Origin: Sciurus carolinensis
Taxonomy: Eukaryota > Chordata > Mammalia > Rodentia > Sciuridae
Length of the DNA stretch: 64,000 bases
Assembly (NCBI RefSeq): GCF_902686445.1
Contig: NC_062216.1
Span: forward strand, 10,809,084-10,873,083
Reading direction: 5' to 3'
The notes beneath the pieces were generated by a model. It ran no database searches. It was not told the origin of the DNA and was given only the letters and a program-made list of their open reading frames with translations. Position 1 is the stretch's first letter; the number at the start of each line of letters is the position of its first letter. Shown here in pieces: positions 53,118 to 64,000 of this stretch. Position numbers and translations under genes: made by a program.

Positions 53118-53409
53118 CTACAGAGGAGAGAGGGGCACAACTCAGAGGTGAGATTTTCTAGGGTGAGATTCTGTCTGAAGGATCTGTTTCAGATTCCCTA
53201 GCACTTAGTGCAAGATGTGGTACACAGGGAGCTCTGTGTGACGAATGAACACTTTGGCCAAATGAGACAGAGACAGAGGAACTGAGGAGAGAGCAGAGGT
53301 GAGGAGAAATGCAGAGACAGACAGCACAGGTGCTGTGCCGCTGCACTGCATTCCAGTTGAACCAATTATGACTCACTGAGTAGTAAAAAGCACCTTCTTA
53401 ATGGTTCCC

Positions 53410-53600
53410 AAGTTCACCAGCCTTACTGAGTACTGGACCAGGCACACATGATTGGCACACATGATTTCACTGAATCTGCACAACATTGGGAAGCAGGCAG
53501 GTGTCACTGTCCTCACGTGACGATGAGGAAACTGATGTAGGTCACTCAAGCCATGGTATTAGGCTGGGATTTGAACCTGACCTCTTGGACTCAAGTTTCC
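53410..53600 (-). repeat. MIR SINE relic
   Basis: CACTGAATCTGCACAACATT, CACGTGACGATGAGGAAACT and GCTGGGATTTGAACCTGACC match the MIR complement. Confidence 0.7.
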
Positions 53601-54979
53601 ACTAGCTGAGCTGATTCATTGGGATGGTGGGGTGGGCAAGACAGAAGGACAAGACTCACATCAAGGGAGCACGCGGCACAGTCCCCACACAAGAAGGATG
53701 GTCACAGGAAATGGAGATATGACAAAAAAGGTGGCCCCTTGTTTGTGCTTTCTTGTCACTCAGAGGTTAAGCGGGCCACTTGCCCACAGCCCGATGCCAT
53801 AGCTTTCTGGCCAGTGCCAGAGCTGGATTGACAGGAGGGCCACTTGGGCAGCTACCTGGATATGAACCACCAAGGCCTTGCCTGGTTCTGACATCACTTT
53901 GGCACCATCTTAACTCGAGTTTCTCAAGTGGATCCACATGTAATGGGTGATTGGAGCCCACTCCTGACAACAGAGAGGTCCCCTGGATGCACATTTAGAA
54001 GCCCACAGGGCACTGACCTGTCCTGCTGGATGGCTTGGCAGTGTGAGAGACTGAATGATGGATGCAGAGGCAGTTGCTGTTCTGACCAGGAAGAGCAGAG
54101 GCACTATATTATTTAGATTTCATGTTTTTTATTTTTTGGTTGCTTTTTAACATGCCTCCTAAGAAGTTCTCTAAATGAAATGCAATTAATCTCTTAATTG
54201 GAACAAAAAGAAGGAGATATGCCATTTTTTTTTCTCAGAAGAAAGTGTTTCTTCTTATCTCCATTAGGAAAATGTCAAATAATATTGAAATAAACAGGTC
54301 TGAAGGGATGCCCAGTTGTTCCTCTGCCCAAGCACCCTTGTGTCTGGGTCCAGCTACTTCCTACAAAATCTTGATGCTAGAAGACCCTCCACCTAAAAAA
54401 TCCCTTTCCTGCTAGGAAAAAAAAATTGCCCAGCAGAGAATTTGACTACTGCTCTGTGAGACAGATAGGGAAACTGAGGCAGTGCATGCACATGTTAGCA
54501 GTGGTCACAAATCAGGATGGGAATCAGCTGAGGCTCGGGAAGAGGGCTGGGACCTAGGGTACCCGCAGGGAGGGGGATGTGGGATGAGGATGAGGTCAAG
54601 GTTCTAAGTAGGCAGTTTCACCCCCCTCCACCCACTTCCGCCACTTCTCTGTCCATGGTCCTCCTGATATGTCACCCAGAACCCCTCTTTCCCTCCTGAG
54701 GCCCAGCTGGACTCCCCACTGCTGGGGTTTAAACCGACAGCCTTCCCTCTTCCCAGTTAAAACTGAGGAGGCCAATGTCGAATTTCCTCCAGGGTTGGGC
54801 CCCCTGTGCTGTTTATTATTGAAAATCTCTAACACACGTAAGTCAACAGAGGAGCATAATAGCTCCCCTCTCACACACAGCCCAGCCTCTGTAACGCCCG
54901 GCATCCTGCCCCTCCCGCTTCACCTCTGCCTCCTCCTACTCTCCAACCATGACTCAACTACTAATTCATTTGGTGGGTC

Positions 54980-56670
54980 TTCTTTTAAGGTAAAATTTAT
55001 GTACATTATAATGCACAAATTTTAACTGTATGATTTTGACACATGAATGCACCTGTGAAACCCACACACCAATTAAAGAAAGGTAGTTTTCCAGATCCCT
55101 GGAAAGTTCCCTCCTATCCCTCCTCAGTCATCTCCCGTGACCCACCCCGACCCCTCCCGCCCAGGAACCACCCCTCCCCAGAACCTCTCATACGTGGGAT
55201 CATTTCTGGGGGCCGTGATTTTGTGTCTGTTTTTTTTCACAGAGGAGAATACCTGAAATCTGCCCACCTTGTTGTATGTGTAATTTGCTTCCTTTTATTC
55301 ATGGGTGATCTTCTGCTTTATAAACAAAATAATATGTTTATTCAACCCCTTACTCCTAGAAACAGGGGCTTTTTCTTATTTTGACCACTGGGAATTAAAT
55401 TCCTTTGAAAACTAATTTACAAGCATTTTTGTGCATATATGCTGTTGTTTCCTTTGAATAGTTGCTGAGGAGTAGAATTACTGGGTCGATGTTCGTTTGA
55501 CCTTAAGAGAAACTGCCACGCTTGATCCACTTCTGTATTTCCCTTGTGACACGAAGCTTCTGTTACCCAGCACCTTCTCCAACATTCAGTGCTGTCAGTC
55601 TTTTTAATATGCATCATCTCAGCAGGGAAACCGAGGCACAGCATGATCAGTGTGGGAATCAGCTGAGGTCTGGGATAGAAATATCTCACGTGCTTTAATC
55701 CACGTCCCCCAAGGACTAATGACACTGCTCACATTTTCATGTGTGTCTGGGCCATTCACACACCTTCTTCTGTGAAGTGTTTATTCAAGTCTTTTGCCCC
55801 TTTTTCTATGCTGTGTTTTTGTGATTGACTTTTTAGGAGATCTTTATACATTTTAGGTAAAAGTACTATGTATGATCTGTTCTACTCATATTTTCTCCTG
55901 CTCTGTAGTATGTTTATTTTTCATTTCCATATTAGTGTCTCAATAATCTATAACTTATCAAAAAATTCTTTTATGGCCAGTGCTTTCTGCATCCTAAGAA
56001 ATCTTTGCCTGCCTCCAGGTCATGAAGATATTCTGTGTCTTCCTTTTTAAGATTCATAGTTTTAACTTTAAAGTCTATGATGCATTTCAAATTAATGTTT
56101 CTGTATGTTGTGAGGCAGGGATAAAACTCACAGTTTTCACAGTTGTTCAGTGTTAGTTGTTGACTTTTCTTTCCAAAATGAATGGTTTTTCTGTCTTTGT
56201 AAAAGATCAATTGGATTTCTAAGTTTACGTCTATTTCTGAATTCTCACTCCTTTCTATTGATCTTTCATCACACAATGCGGAATACCATATTGTCCTCGT
56301 TACTGTAGCTTTAGGGATCTTGATGTCCAATGGGATAAATCTTCTATTTCCCCCCAAGATTATTGAGCTTTTTAGATCTTCACATGTCCATATTGATTTT
56401 AGAAAGAGCTTTTCCCCTTCTTTTCCAAAACTTTGCAGCATTATAATTTGGACTGTGTTAAATCTATAGTTTAATGGTGGGGGGTGTTCGGGATTTGACC
56501 TCTTATTAACATTGCATCTTCCAATTCTGAACATGGCATATCTCAGTTTATTTAGATCTTTAGTTTCTCTAAGTAATTCTTTATAGTTTCTAGTATATAG
56601 GTTTTAGTCCTAAGTGGTTGGTGTATTTTGATGCTTTTCTAAATTAGGATTTTTTAAGTTGGTTATTTGT
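54980..56670 (-). repeat. Old L1 (L1M) 3' half, reverse orientation
   Basis: The complement of an old L1 runs through the region: TTGACACATGAATGCACCTG, AGTAGAATTACTGGGTCGAT, CCTTCTCCAACATTCAGTGC, TTTTTAGGAGATCTTTATAC, TTACTGTAGCTTTAGGGATC and GCATCTTCCAATTCTGAACA. It reads from L1 3' UTR (left) into ORF2 (right) on the minus strand. It is heavily diverged. The open frame at 55971-56534 (-) lies inside it. Confidence 0.75.
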
Positions 56671-59519
56671 CTTGCTCACCCTTCTCTGATCCCTTCTGGC
56701 TGGTCTACCGGCCCCAGGTTCTAACCTCTTACACCTCAGGTTAGCAAGGCTGCAGCTTTCTGCCTCTGCCCCTCCCAGACTGGATAGTGCCCTCAGAAGA
56801 AAGCAAAGCACTCACAAATCTCATTTGTCACAGTCTGTCTCCCAAGAGCAGATGTCCCTCTTAGTCTCTGCTTACTGTAGGCACTCTCCAATCTTTAGGG
56901 ATTTATTTAAATTTTTGTCCAGATTTTATCATTGTTATCTGCAGGAAGATTAGTCCAACCAAGCTATTCCACTGGTTTTGGAAACCTCTGTGCTATGTCT
57001 TGAACAAATCTGTGTCCTCTGAGATTGGAAGAGGCCTGGGGAGCTGAGAGCTCTTTTCAAGTGGCTACCAGTCAGACAGCAGGACAGCAACTGTCAGTAA
57101 TGCAAGCGCCGTGCCACTCTGGCAGGGCCAGCCACCCACCAGTACTGAGCTAGACGTCCTCGGGCATCCATGCTCTCTGGGTTCCGTTTTTGTTTGTTTG
57201 TTTTTGTTTTTTCATCTACAGCATGGGCAAAATCACAGTATTATTGAGAATGGTTTTGTGAGAATTAAATTAGAACTCTTTAGACTCTCACTTGACTCAA
57301 GGTAAATACTAAAAACAGAAAAACAAACAAATGAAACATTATTTTAACACAACAAACTTGTGTAAATTCTGGTGTTTCATACACTAGGTTAGGAAAACAA
57401 AAATTTGGCCTTCTGTTCTTCTACCCTTTTTCTTTTCTTTCTCCTTCCCTAGGAGGCAGTGGCATGGCCCAGGGTCAAAGTGGTGAGCTGAGGAGGAGGA
57501 GCAGGGCCCAGGGCAGGGCCGGCTAGTGACGAGGAGTCTGGCTGCACACAGGGGACTGAGCAAAGAAGAAAGATACTGAGGATGATGGGAAAATCTATGG
57601 CTGGAAAGAGTATGCAGACTGTGGAGAGGGGAAGCCCAGGGAGGACCCGGAATAAGGAACTGGAATTGGAAACATTGTTGTGACCCACAGTTTAAGAAAA
57701 GGAGAAAGAATGGGACTGAGCTATGTTTACTGGAAGGGCTTAGGGGCAAGGACATCCCATGGTGATTTGTAAACCAACCACCAAATCTTAGTTTCCAGAT
57801 AAATACCCTTCTTTCTTGAAAGGATCCAAGGCTCCTTGGAGAAATGAGTGATTCCAGGGCTGGGGCAAAAGAAAAGAAAAAAGTACGAGATGAGTCTGAA
57901 ACATCATTTTGTGCCAGGAAAAGAGAAAATGTTTAGAGGATGTTGGGGATATGTCACAGTGAGACAGAAGGAGCTTGAAAGGGACCCTCAATGGCCAAAT
58001 CTGGGACAACCTAAGTATTAACATATAAGGATAGAAATTAACTCCCATTGAAGATATAGACTCTGAAAAGATAAATAAGTGGGGGAGAAGGGAATGCTTT
58101 TCCTTTCAGTAGAATGTCAACTAGTAAGTGTAAAGGAAAGGATGGAAATAGAAATCGCCATTCGGCAACAAACTCAGCGTTGGCTAATGAGTGCAGGATT
58201 CGTCAATGGATGGCGAGGCTGGAGAGTGGAGATGTGATGGTGAGCAGGGACTGACAGGGCTTTGCTCCTCAGACTCTGACCAAAACCCAGCTGACACCAA
58301 TAGCTCACTTCTCAAGGTTAACCACACCCAGGGTTGGGACAGGGAGCCATAGCACGCTTCCTGACTTGATGCACCAAGGAAAGCAGAGCATCATTTCTGA
58401 GACCTTCCTGCCAAGAGTTCATGGCCCAAGCCTAGGACTCAGGGTGGGGGAATCTCCTCAGAGTCCCTGGGGAACGAATGGGAGAAAACTGAAGAAATAT
58501 GACGACTGAATGCAATGTATGCTCCTGGATTGAGGGAAACAGACATGGTTGGGTCAGCTGGATGGAATCTGTGGGTGGCACAGTGGCATCAGGGATATGG
58601 GCTGTATGAAGGTGTCAGGGGTGAGGGTTGCATGGTGGTATCAGAATAATGCTGACTTCCCAATTTACATGGCTGTAGTGGAACTTGGCAGGAGAGTGCT
58701 CTTGTTTGGGGAAAATAAACACTGGAGCATTCTGGTAATGGGGCAACATGAGTACAACTTGCCCTCAAATAGTTTTTAAAAAATAATGAAGGGCATGCTT
58801 GTATGTGTTTAAGAAGAGAAAGAGTTAGCAAACAAGACAAATGATGATGTTGAACAACTGTGGAACCTGGGTGAAGCTGACATGGATTCTTTGTAATGCT
58901 TTTTTTTCAACTTTTTGTTAAGTTGGAAATAATTCCAAAATGAAAAGAAAGAAAAGACTCCTATAGGGAGATTCCCAGCCATATGAGAAAAAAGACACCA
59001 TATCAAGGGTATGGATAAGACTTGTGTCAGGCCAGACCGAGCCTTGCCGCCTTCCACGAGGTATCAGAGGGGCTGAATGGAGTCCAGCTCTCTGTTTCAT
59101 GATTGGTGAAACTCTCTAGGGCCTGCCCTGGGCAAGAAATTTCCAGGTGTCTTTCTTGGAAGCCAGAGATTCTATTGGAAAGATGGTGGAGTAGTGTTAA
59201 CTCTAGGTCCTAGGAGTGTAATTCATGACTCTTTGCTTAACAGATGCAAATCTATCTTCCTAAGAGAAGATAGATTTCAGCCTCAGGAAAGGAAGAACTT
59301 GGGAGTTCTCTAAGCTGAAACACACTCTCTAGGAGCCTGCCCGGTGCTGGGCAGATTCCTACCAGGGGCACTACCAACATCACCACTGCTCATTACTGAG
59401 GTTGTATGGTAAAGAATGTGGCTATTCTCTGTCCTTGGTTTTGGGGAAGAAGCCTCTAGACCTTTGGAATTCCCAAGTTAAAGGACTGCCTCTGAAATTT
59501 AGAGTGGGTACCTGGACCA
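56671..59519. other. Intron interior, nothing firm recognised
   Basis: Unique-looking intronic sequence. A short AT-rich block near 58890-58950 could be another old L1 remnant. No exon is supported. Confidence 0.3.
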
Positions 59520-60190
59520 CACTTGAATCTATGCTAATGAACTAACACCAGGAGGGACCCTAGATGGTTTTAGGATGGGTTCTGGCCAATCATGTTTCAC
59601 GCTTTCAGGTTGGAAAGACCAACCCTGTGATTGGAGGGTTGGAGCTTCGAGCCACATGACAGCCTGACCTTGAAGGAGAGGAGGAAGCTGGAGATTAAGT
59701 TCAATGCGGTCAATGATTCCATCAACCAATCAGTCATGCCTCCATAATAAACCCTAAGAAAACTCTGGACACTGATGCTCAGGTGAGCTTCCTGGTTGGT
59801 GATGCATCCTAAGGACATGGAAACTTCATATTTGGGATCCTCGTGGACTTTGTGTTATGTATTTCTTCATTTGATTTCTTCCTTCTTCATTTGAGCCCTC
59901 AGCTGTGGAGGAGCTTATATTTTGTAGGTGGGAGGAAGAAAGTAGCTGAATTTCCGTGCCCCCCCGGGGAGGAGTCAGAGAAGGGTAGGCTTGGGGGCTT
60001 GGAGTCACCTTCCCTGTGTTGGCTTCGGTAGTGGTCCTGCCTCTCTGTTCCTCGTTGCTGCTCCTCTGGTACCCGCACAGTTTCTCAAATGGCAGGGGCA
60101 GCAGCATGGGGGCTCCACCCAACTGCCCATCAGTTGTCACTAATGAGTTAATATTTCTTTCTCTATTAATAAATCACTCCTTAAGAGTGA
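59520..60190 (+). repeat. Possible ERVL (MLT2-like) LTR relic
   Basis: CCAATCAGTCATGCCTCCAT, TAATAAACCCTAAG, a CAGGTGAGCTTCCTGGTTGG block and a terminal TTAATAAATCACTCC fit the layout of ERVL LTRs in + orientation. The subfamily and ends are uncertain. Confidence 0.4.
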
Positions 60191-60582
60191 CAGTACAAGA
60201 TGCTTACCTACTCACTCAAGTGCCAGATGGAACATGATTTTTTGAAAACAGACTTAGTTTTCTCAGTTGCTCTTTGGATAAGCCTGGGATTCTTTTTCTG
60301 CAGGAAGGCCTTGTCCGCCCCGAGTGAGGCTTCCAGGCACTCCCGCTGCCCGTGGCGCGCAGCCTGGATGTGAGAAGCCTTCTGGTGCTTTCTTGCAAAC
60401 GTTGGCATTTCCTGGGCTTCTCTTTCTGCTTGGCTAATGATGATTTATTTGCTTTATCAAGTAGTGAGAAGACCTCCCCCCAGTGCCTTTGCCTCTCTCC
60501 CCGTTCTCTGACTTTTCTTCTTGTAGGTCAGAAACAAAGAAAGAATGTGACTGGAAGGCTTGTCCCCATGCACAGGAAAATT

Positions 60583-60765
60583 TACAGTCACGCACTACAT
60601 ATGTTTCAGTTCCACAATGGATCACATAGGATTCTACTATCTAGTGACGTCAGATGTGTGTTTGTGTAAGAGTGCAGTGTTCACATGAGGATGAAATTGC
60701 CCCGAGATGTGTTTCTCCTATGATCGAGTGACACTTGACTATGCTTCCAAAGGGAACGTTCATCC
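60583..60765. mobile_element. Tigger-like mini DNA transposon relic
   Basis: Left ACAGTCACGCACTACATATG and the right end, reading TAGTCAAGTGTCACTCGATC on the minus strand, are imperfect inverted repeats. The internal CTATCTAGTGACGTCAGATG recalls a Tigger-derived family. There is no coding part. Confidence 0.5.
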
Positions 60766-61599
60766 AAGCATTTAACCTCTCAATTCGTTTTCCCATCTTG
60801 GACTATACTGATCACACTGTGGAACTTCCCTGGTGATCTCTGTGGTCTATTTTCTCAGGCTTATCTGTTTTTAATCAATACCCAATCTTTATATTTTTGA
60901 GTTTATTAAACATGATGGATGTTAGTGACTGGATTCTTCAAAACCAAGGTGATAACTGAGGTCCCCACTGTCCTCCATTGGGCTTACCCTTTTGCAAAGA
61001 GTGGTCCTTGCCTAAGGTCACATTCCTGATGGGTGATGGCTTATATCCAGTAACCATCAATAGAAGGTAACCAAGGCCTGTCCTTTCATCCCAGTTGGGA
61101 CGATTCCACTGAGGTGCCCCAGCTCCAGAGCGCCATGAGGAATGGGCTGTGTCACTGCCTAGCTTCTCCCTCTGCCAGGTCCTGTACCCCCACTTCCAGG
61201 CACACCTTGTGAGAGTCCTTGTCCTCACATTTTCGTCCAATCCTACGCCAGGTCTGCCTCCCAGGAGCCCCAGGGAGACCCTGGCCTGCAGACCACCTGC
61301 TGGGCTTGATTCAGGTCACCCTCCTTACCCATTGATCTACAAAGACCAAACACTGCTCTTTTTAAAGGTGACAGAATTCAATTTTTAATGAATAAGATAC
61401 ACTTAATCCTTGGTTCAAAAGAGTCTTGCTTCAACTTTGTTTAAAAAGGCGTCACTCTGAGATTACAAATTTAAAGCAAGTGACTGGAGTTGAAAATTCC
61501 CTTTGATTCTTTGTTTTCTATATGATAACAGGATAAGACCCAAACGCTTTCTTTAGCATAAGGATTAAAAGGCCCTTTGGAATTTCCCTCCATGTGTTC

Positions 61600-61890
61600 T
61601 TCCCAGCTCTGTCTCCCCTTCTTGACCCACAAAGTGCCTAGCCCTCAACACAGCATCCCTGCTCCCCCCACCCCCATGCATTTCTCTGTGCCCAACCACA
61701 TCTCCTTCTTGCCTGGAGGACCCCAGCTCCCTCGCTCTCCCAACCTCTCCTCCTGGTGAGCTTCCTGTCATCCCAGGTGTCCCTTAAGGCCCAGTCCACA
61801 CTCTGAGGCCTCTGGGAATCCCTTCCTGACTGCCCTTGACAGATTTATCATTTCCTCTGCAAGATTCCAAAGGACTTTCCATACACGTCC
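61600..61890 (+). repeat. L2 LINE 3' fragment
   Basis: CCTTAAGGCCCAGTCCACAC, GGGAATCCCTTCCTGACTGC and TTGACAGATTTATCATTTCC follow the L2 3' end. Confidence 0.6.
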
Positions 61891-61899
61891 AACAAAATA

Positions 61900-62345
61900 T
61901 CGCTATGATTTGAGTTTTGTCCCCACAAAAAGACATGCTAGAGTCCAAAACTCCAGTTCTTAGAATGTGACCTCCTTTGGGAACAGGATCTTTGCAGACT
62001 AATCAAGCTCAAATGAGGACTTTGTGATGGGCTCTAATCCCATATGATTGATATCCTTAGAAAGGAGGACATTTGGAAACCCAGAGAGACACACTCAGGG
62101 GAGAGCCATGTGAAGATGCAGGATTTGAGTGACAAATCTGCAAACCAAGGAACACCAAAGACTGTTGAGAGGCAAGGGAGGATTCCCCTAAGTTCTCGAC
62201 GGAGTACAGCCCCGCTGAGGTCTTCTTCTTGACTTTCCCACCTCCAGAGCTGTGAGAAGATGCACTCCCATTGTTCTAAACCACCCTATGTGTGAGACTT
62301 TCTTCTAGCAACCCTGGGCAACCAACGAAGACACGTTTTCAATAT
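61900..62345 (+). repeat. MLT1-type LTR relic
   Basis: CAGTTCTTAGAATGTGACCT, AACAGGATCTTTGCAGACTA, GGACTTTGTGATGGGCTCTA, GGAGAGCCATGTGAAGATGC and CCTCCAGAGCTGTGAGAAGA follow the MLT1 LTR layout, + orientation, antisense to PTK2B. Confidence 0.8.
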
Positions 62346-62589
62346 GAAATAAAACAACAGTCCATGTCTGATGTACGATTAGACAGACATCAACAGTCGC
62401 TTTAGTTCTAATTATAAGTGGTTATGAGGATGCTAAGACATTTTGTTACCGGTCTTAGCAGTGATCTTCCAGTGATACCTCTCCCAGAAATGACAATAAG
62501 GATTTAAGTGTATTTCCAATTATTTTTAGATGTCAGACTAATATTTTCTGGAGTGTGACACTGTATTGAGATTGGTTGGCCCTATGTGG

Positions 62590-62665
62590 GTCACAGATAA
62601 GGAACTTAGCGCAATAACTGGCACGCAGTAGGTGCTTAGTAAATGATAGCTGTTATCATGATAAT
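62590..62665 (+). repeat. MIR 3' fragment
   Basis: CGCAATAACTGGCACGCAGT and AGGTGCTTAGTAAATGATAG match the MIR 3' end. Confidence 0.65.
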
Positions 62666-64000
62666 AGGCAAGAGAAGGGATAAACCTGGCCCAAAGTTCA
62701 AGTCAACCTGAAGAGCTGGACTGATTAGCTCAAGAAGTCTGTTTCTGAGACCTGGGGATGGAGCCAGCACTGGAGTCAAGTGTCCCTGGGCCGGAATCTC
62801 CCCGACTCCGCCTGACTGAGTGGGAGCTGGTGCCCAGGCAGAAACTGGCTAAGTAGGGGTCCAGGGAAGCAGCTGGAGCTGTGGCCACAGTCGCTCCACC
62901 CTGCTGAGCTCCCAGGACGGGGTGCGGCGTTGAAGAAAGCGCTCTTTAGAAAAGGACCTGAGGCCATTGGTGAGCTGAAGCCAGTACCAGCAGAGGCGGG
63001 TGAAGGGTGGGAAATGATAAATGAGCCTGTGGGGTGATCAGGCTGTGGTTGCAGATGCGGCCATGCTAGCTGGTCAGAAAAACAATGCCCAAAACCCCAA
63101 CTTCCCTCTGCTCGGAGGGAGCGAGAGCCATGAAGGGGTTTAAACCCAGGCACCCCACTCACCCCAGCTGCGCCTTCCCTTTTCCCTTCTGTTTGCAGAG
63201 ACCAGAAGTAGCCTCGAGAAAGCTGGTGAAGAGGTAGCAAGAGGCTTCTCTGTGGTCGACTTGACAGTGCATGAGACGTGTCCCCCCAAAAAATGCTCTG
63301 TTAAAGATAAATGTGTTCTATCAAATATTCAGACTTACTAATAAACCACAGGGTTGGGCTTTTGATGCAAAGCTGAGCTTTGGCGGAATGACGAATAATA
63401 AAGATTAGGGAGGAAAGTATCAGGTGGATTTCATGCATTTCTTCAAAAAATTCTCCCTATTAAAATCTTTTAAAATAATGACTTTCTAATGTACTGTGAG
63501 GCCAACATGCAGCAAGTGCCTTGGCAGGAGGGGTGGGTGATGCAGGTTGCTTCAGGGTCCAGGAAAAGCAGGTTATTGCTCACGTGCGGTGACGGGTCCA
63601 GGGCACCCATTTCACTATAGTGCTTTACGGGTGGCATCAATGAGTCTCAACGGGCACCATTGACATTTGAGGCAAGAAGATTCTTTGTCATGTGGTACCA
63701 TTCTATATCCATAGCTACAGGCCACTGAATGACATGCCCCAATTGTGGTGACGGTGACGACAATGTGGACTTGTGGCTATTCTCTGTGGACTTTATAACC
63801 AGAACCCATCTGTCCATCCATCAAATAAGGACTCATTAATTAATTCAGCAAATAGGGGACATGAAAGAAGTAAGAGGGAGGAAACAGGGACCTAGGCTTT
63901 TTTGGAGAAGAGCCTTCCAGGCAAAGGGTCCCGACAGCATGGAGGCCCCTGGGTGCAGCACATGAGGCTCCAGAGTGCTTGGTGTCTTTAGAAGGAGCAT
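62666..64000. other. Intron end of window, nothing recognised
   Basis: A GC-richer stretch at 62750-63200 contains an open frame (62776-63240, minus) without recognisable domain or splice support. No PTK2B start exon is seen. Confidence 0.35.

Larger units (their letters stand above)
53118..64000. other. PTK2B: First coding intron of PTK2B (partial), at least 10.9 kb
   Basis: No exon encoding PTK2B residues 1-68 is found on the minus strand up to 64000, so this whole stretch is intron, possibly with 5' UTR exons that I cannot recognise. It contains MIR, old L1, L2, LTR and Tigger-like relics listed separately. Long open frames here are repeat remnants or chance. Confidence 0.7.

Noticed and set aside
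55971..56534. 187-codon open frame on the minus strand in the PTK2B intron
   Set aside because: It lies within an old, diverged L1 copy in the same orientation and is a decayed remnant, not a gene.

Overview
The window is ordinary mammalian nuclear DNA: split genes with GT-AG introns, three classes of transposon relics, CA/TG microsatellites, and no bacterial-type operons. The repeats point to a squirrel-family rodent. There is a tRNA-derived ID element at 17436-17520 and three 7SL/ID (B1-dID type) SINEs at 36812-36944, 37731-37916 and 48126-48298. The predicted CHRNA2 N-terminus and the PTK2B residues around 847-851 also look rodent-like. The species call is inference; the two gene identifications are secure.

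Two genes are present, arranged tail to tail as at human 8p21. CHRNA2 (nicotinic acetylcholine receptor alpha-2) is on the + strand. Its whole coding sequence lies in six exons between 9838 and 18448 and encodes 507 residues. PTK2B (PYK2, a FAK-family tyrosine kinase) is on the - strand. Twenty-nine coding exons between 53117 and 20927 encode 941 residues, matching residues 69-1009 of the human protein without a gap or frame change. The exon with the start codon and the first 68 residues lies beyond position 64000. The likely 3' ends of the two transcripts are only a few hundred bases apart, near 19.7-20.1 kb.

Layout: 1-9.8 kb is upstream flank of CHRNA2, with LTR, MIR and old L1 relics, two microsatellites, a homeobox/octamer-motif cluster at 6.03-6.19 kb and a near-perfect CTCF-type motif at 9.51 kb. 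CHRNA2 occupies 9.8-19.7 kb. The PTK2B 3' UTR and last exon occupy 20.07-21.14 kb. The intron at 21.1-24.8 kb holds a 5'-truncated, broken L1 with clear target-site duplications. From 24.8 to 53.1 kb the FAT domain, proline-rich linker, kinase domain and FERM domain are read from left to right, because the gene runs backwards. From 53.1 to 64 kb there is only intron, with old L1, LTR, L2 and Tigger-like relics.

I found no CRISPR array, prokaryotic system, intact virus, functional RNA gene or unknown multi-gene system. The points worth a second look are small. They are a Tyr-to-Cys change just before M4 of CHRNA2, loss of the Tyr819 position in PTK2B, a set of CTCF-like motifs with divergent orientation, two nearly identical 69-bp segments flanking the L1, and a candidate POU/homeobox enhancer upstream of CHRNA2.
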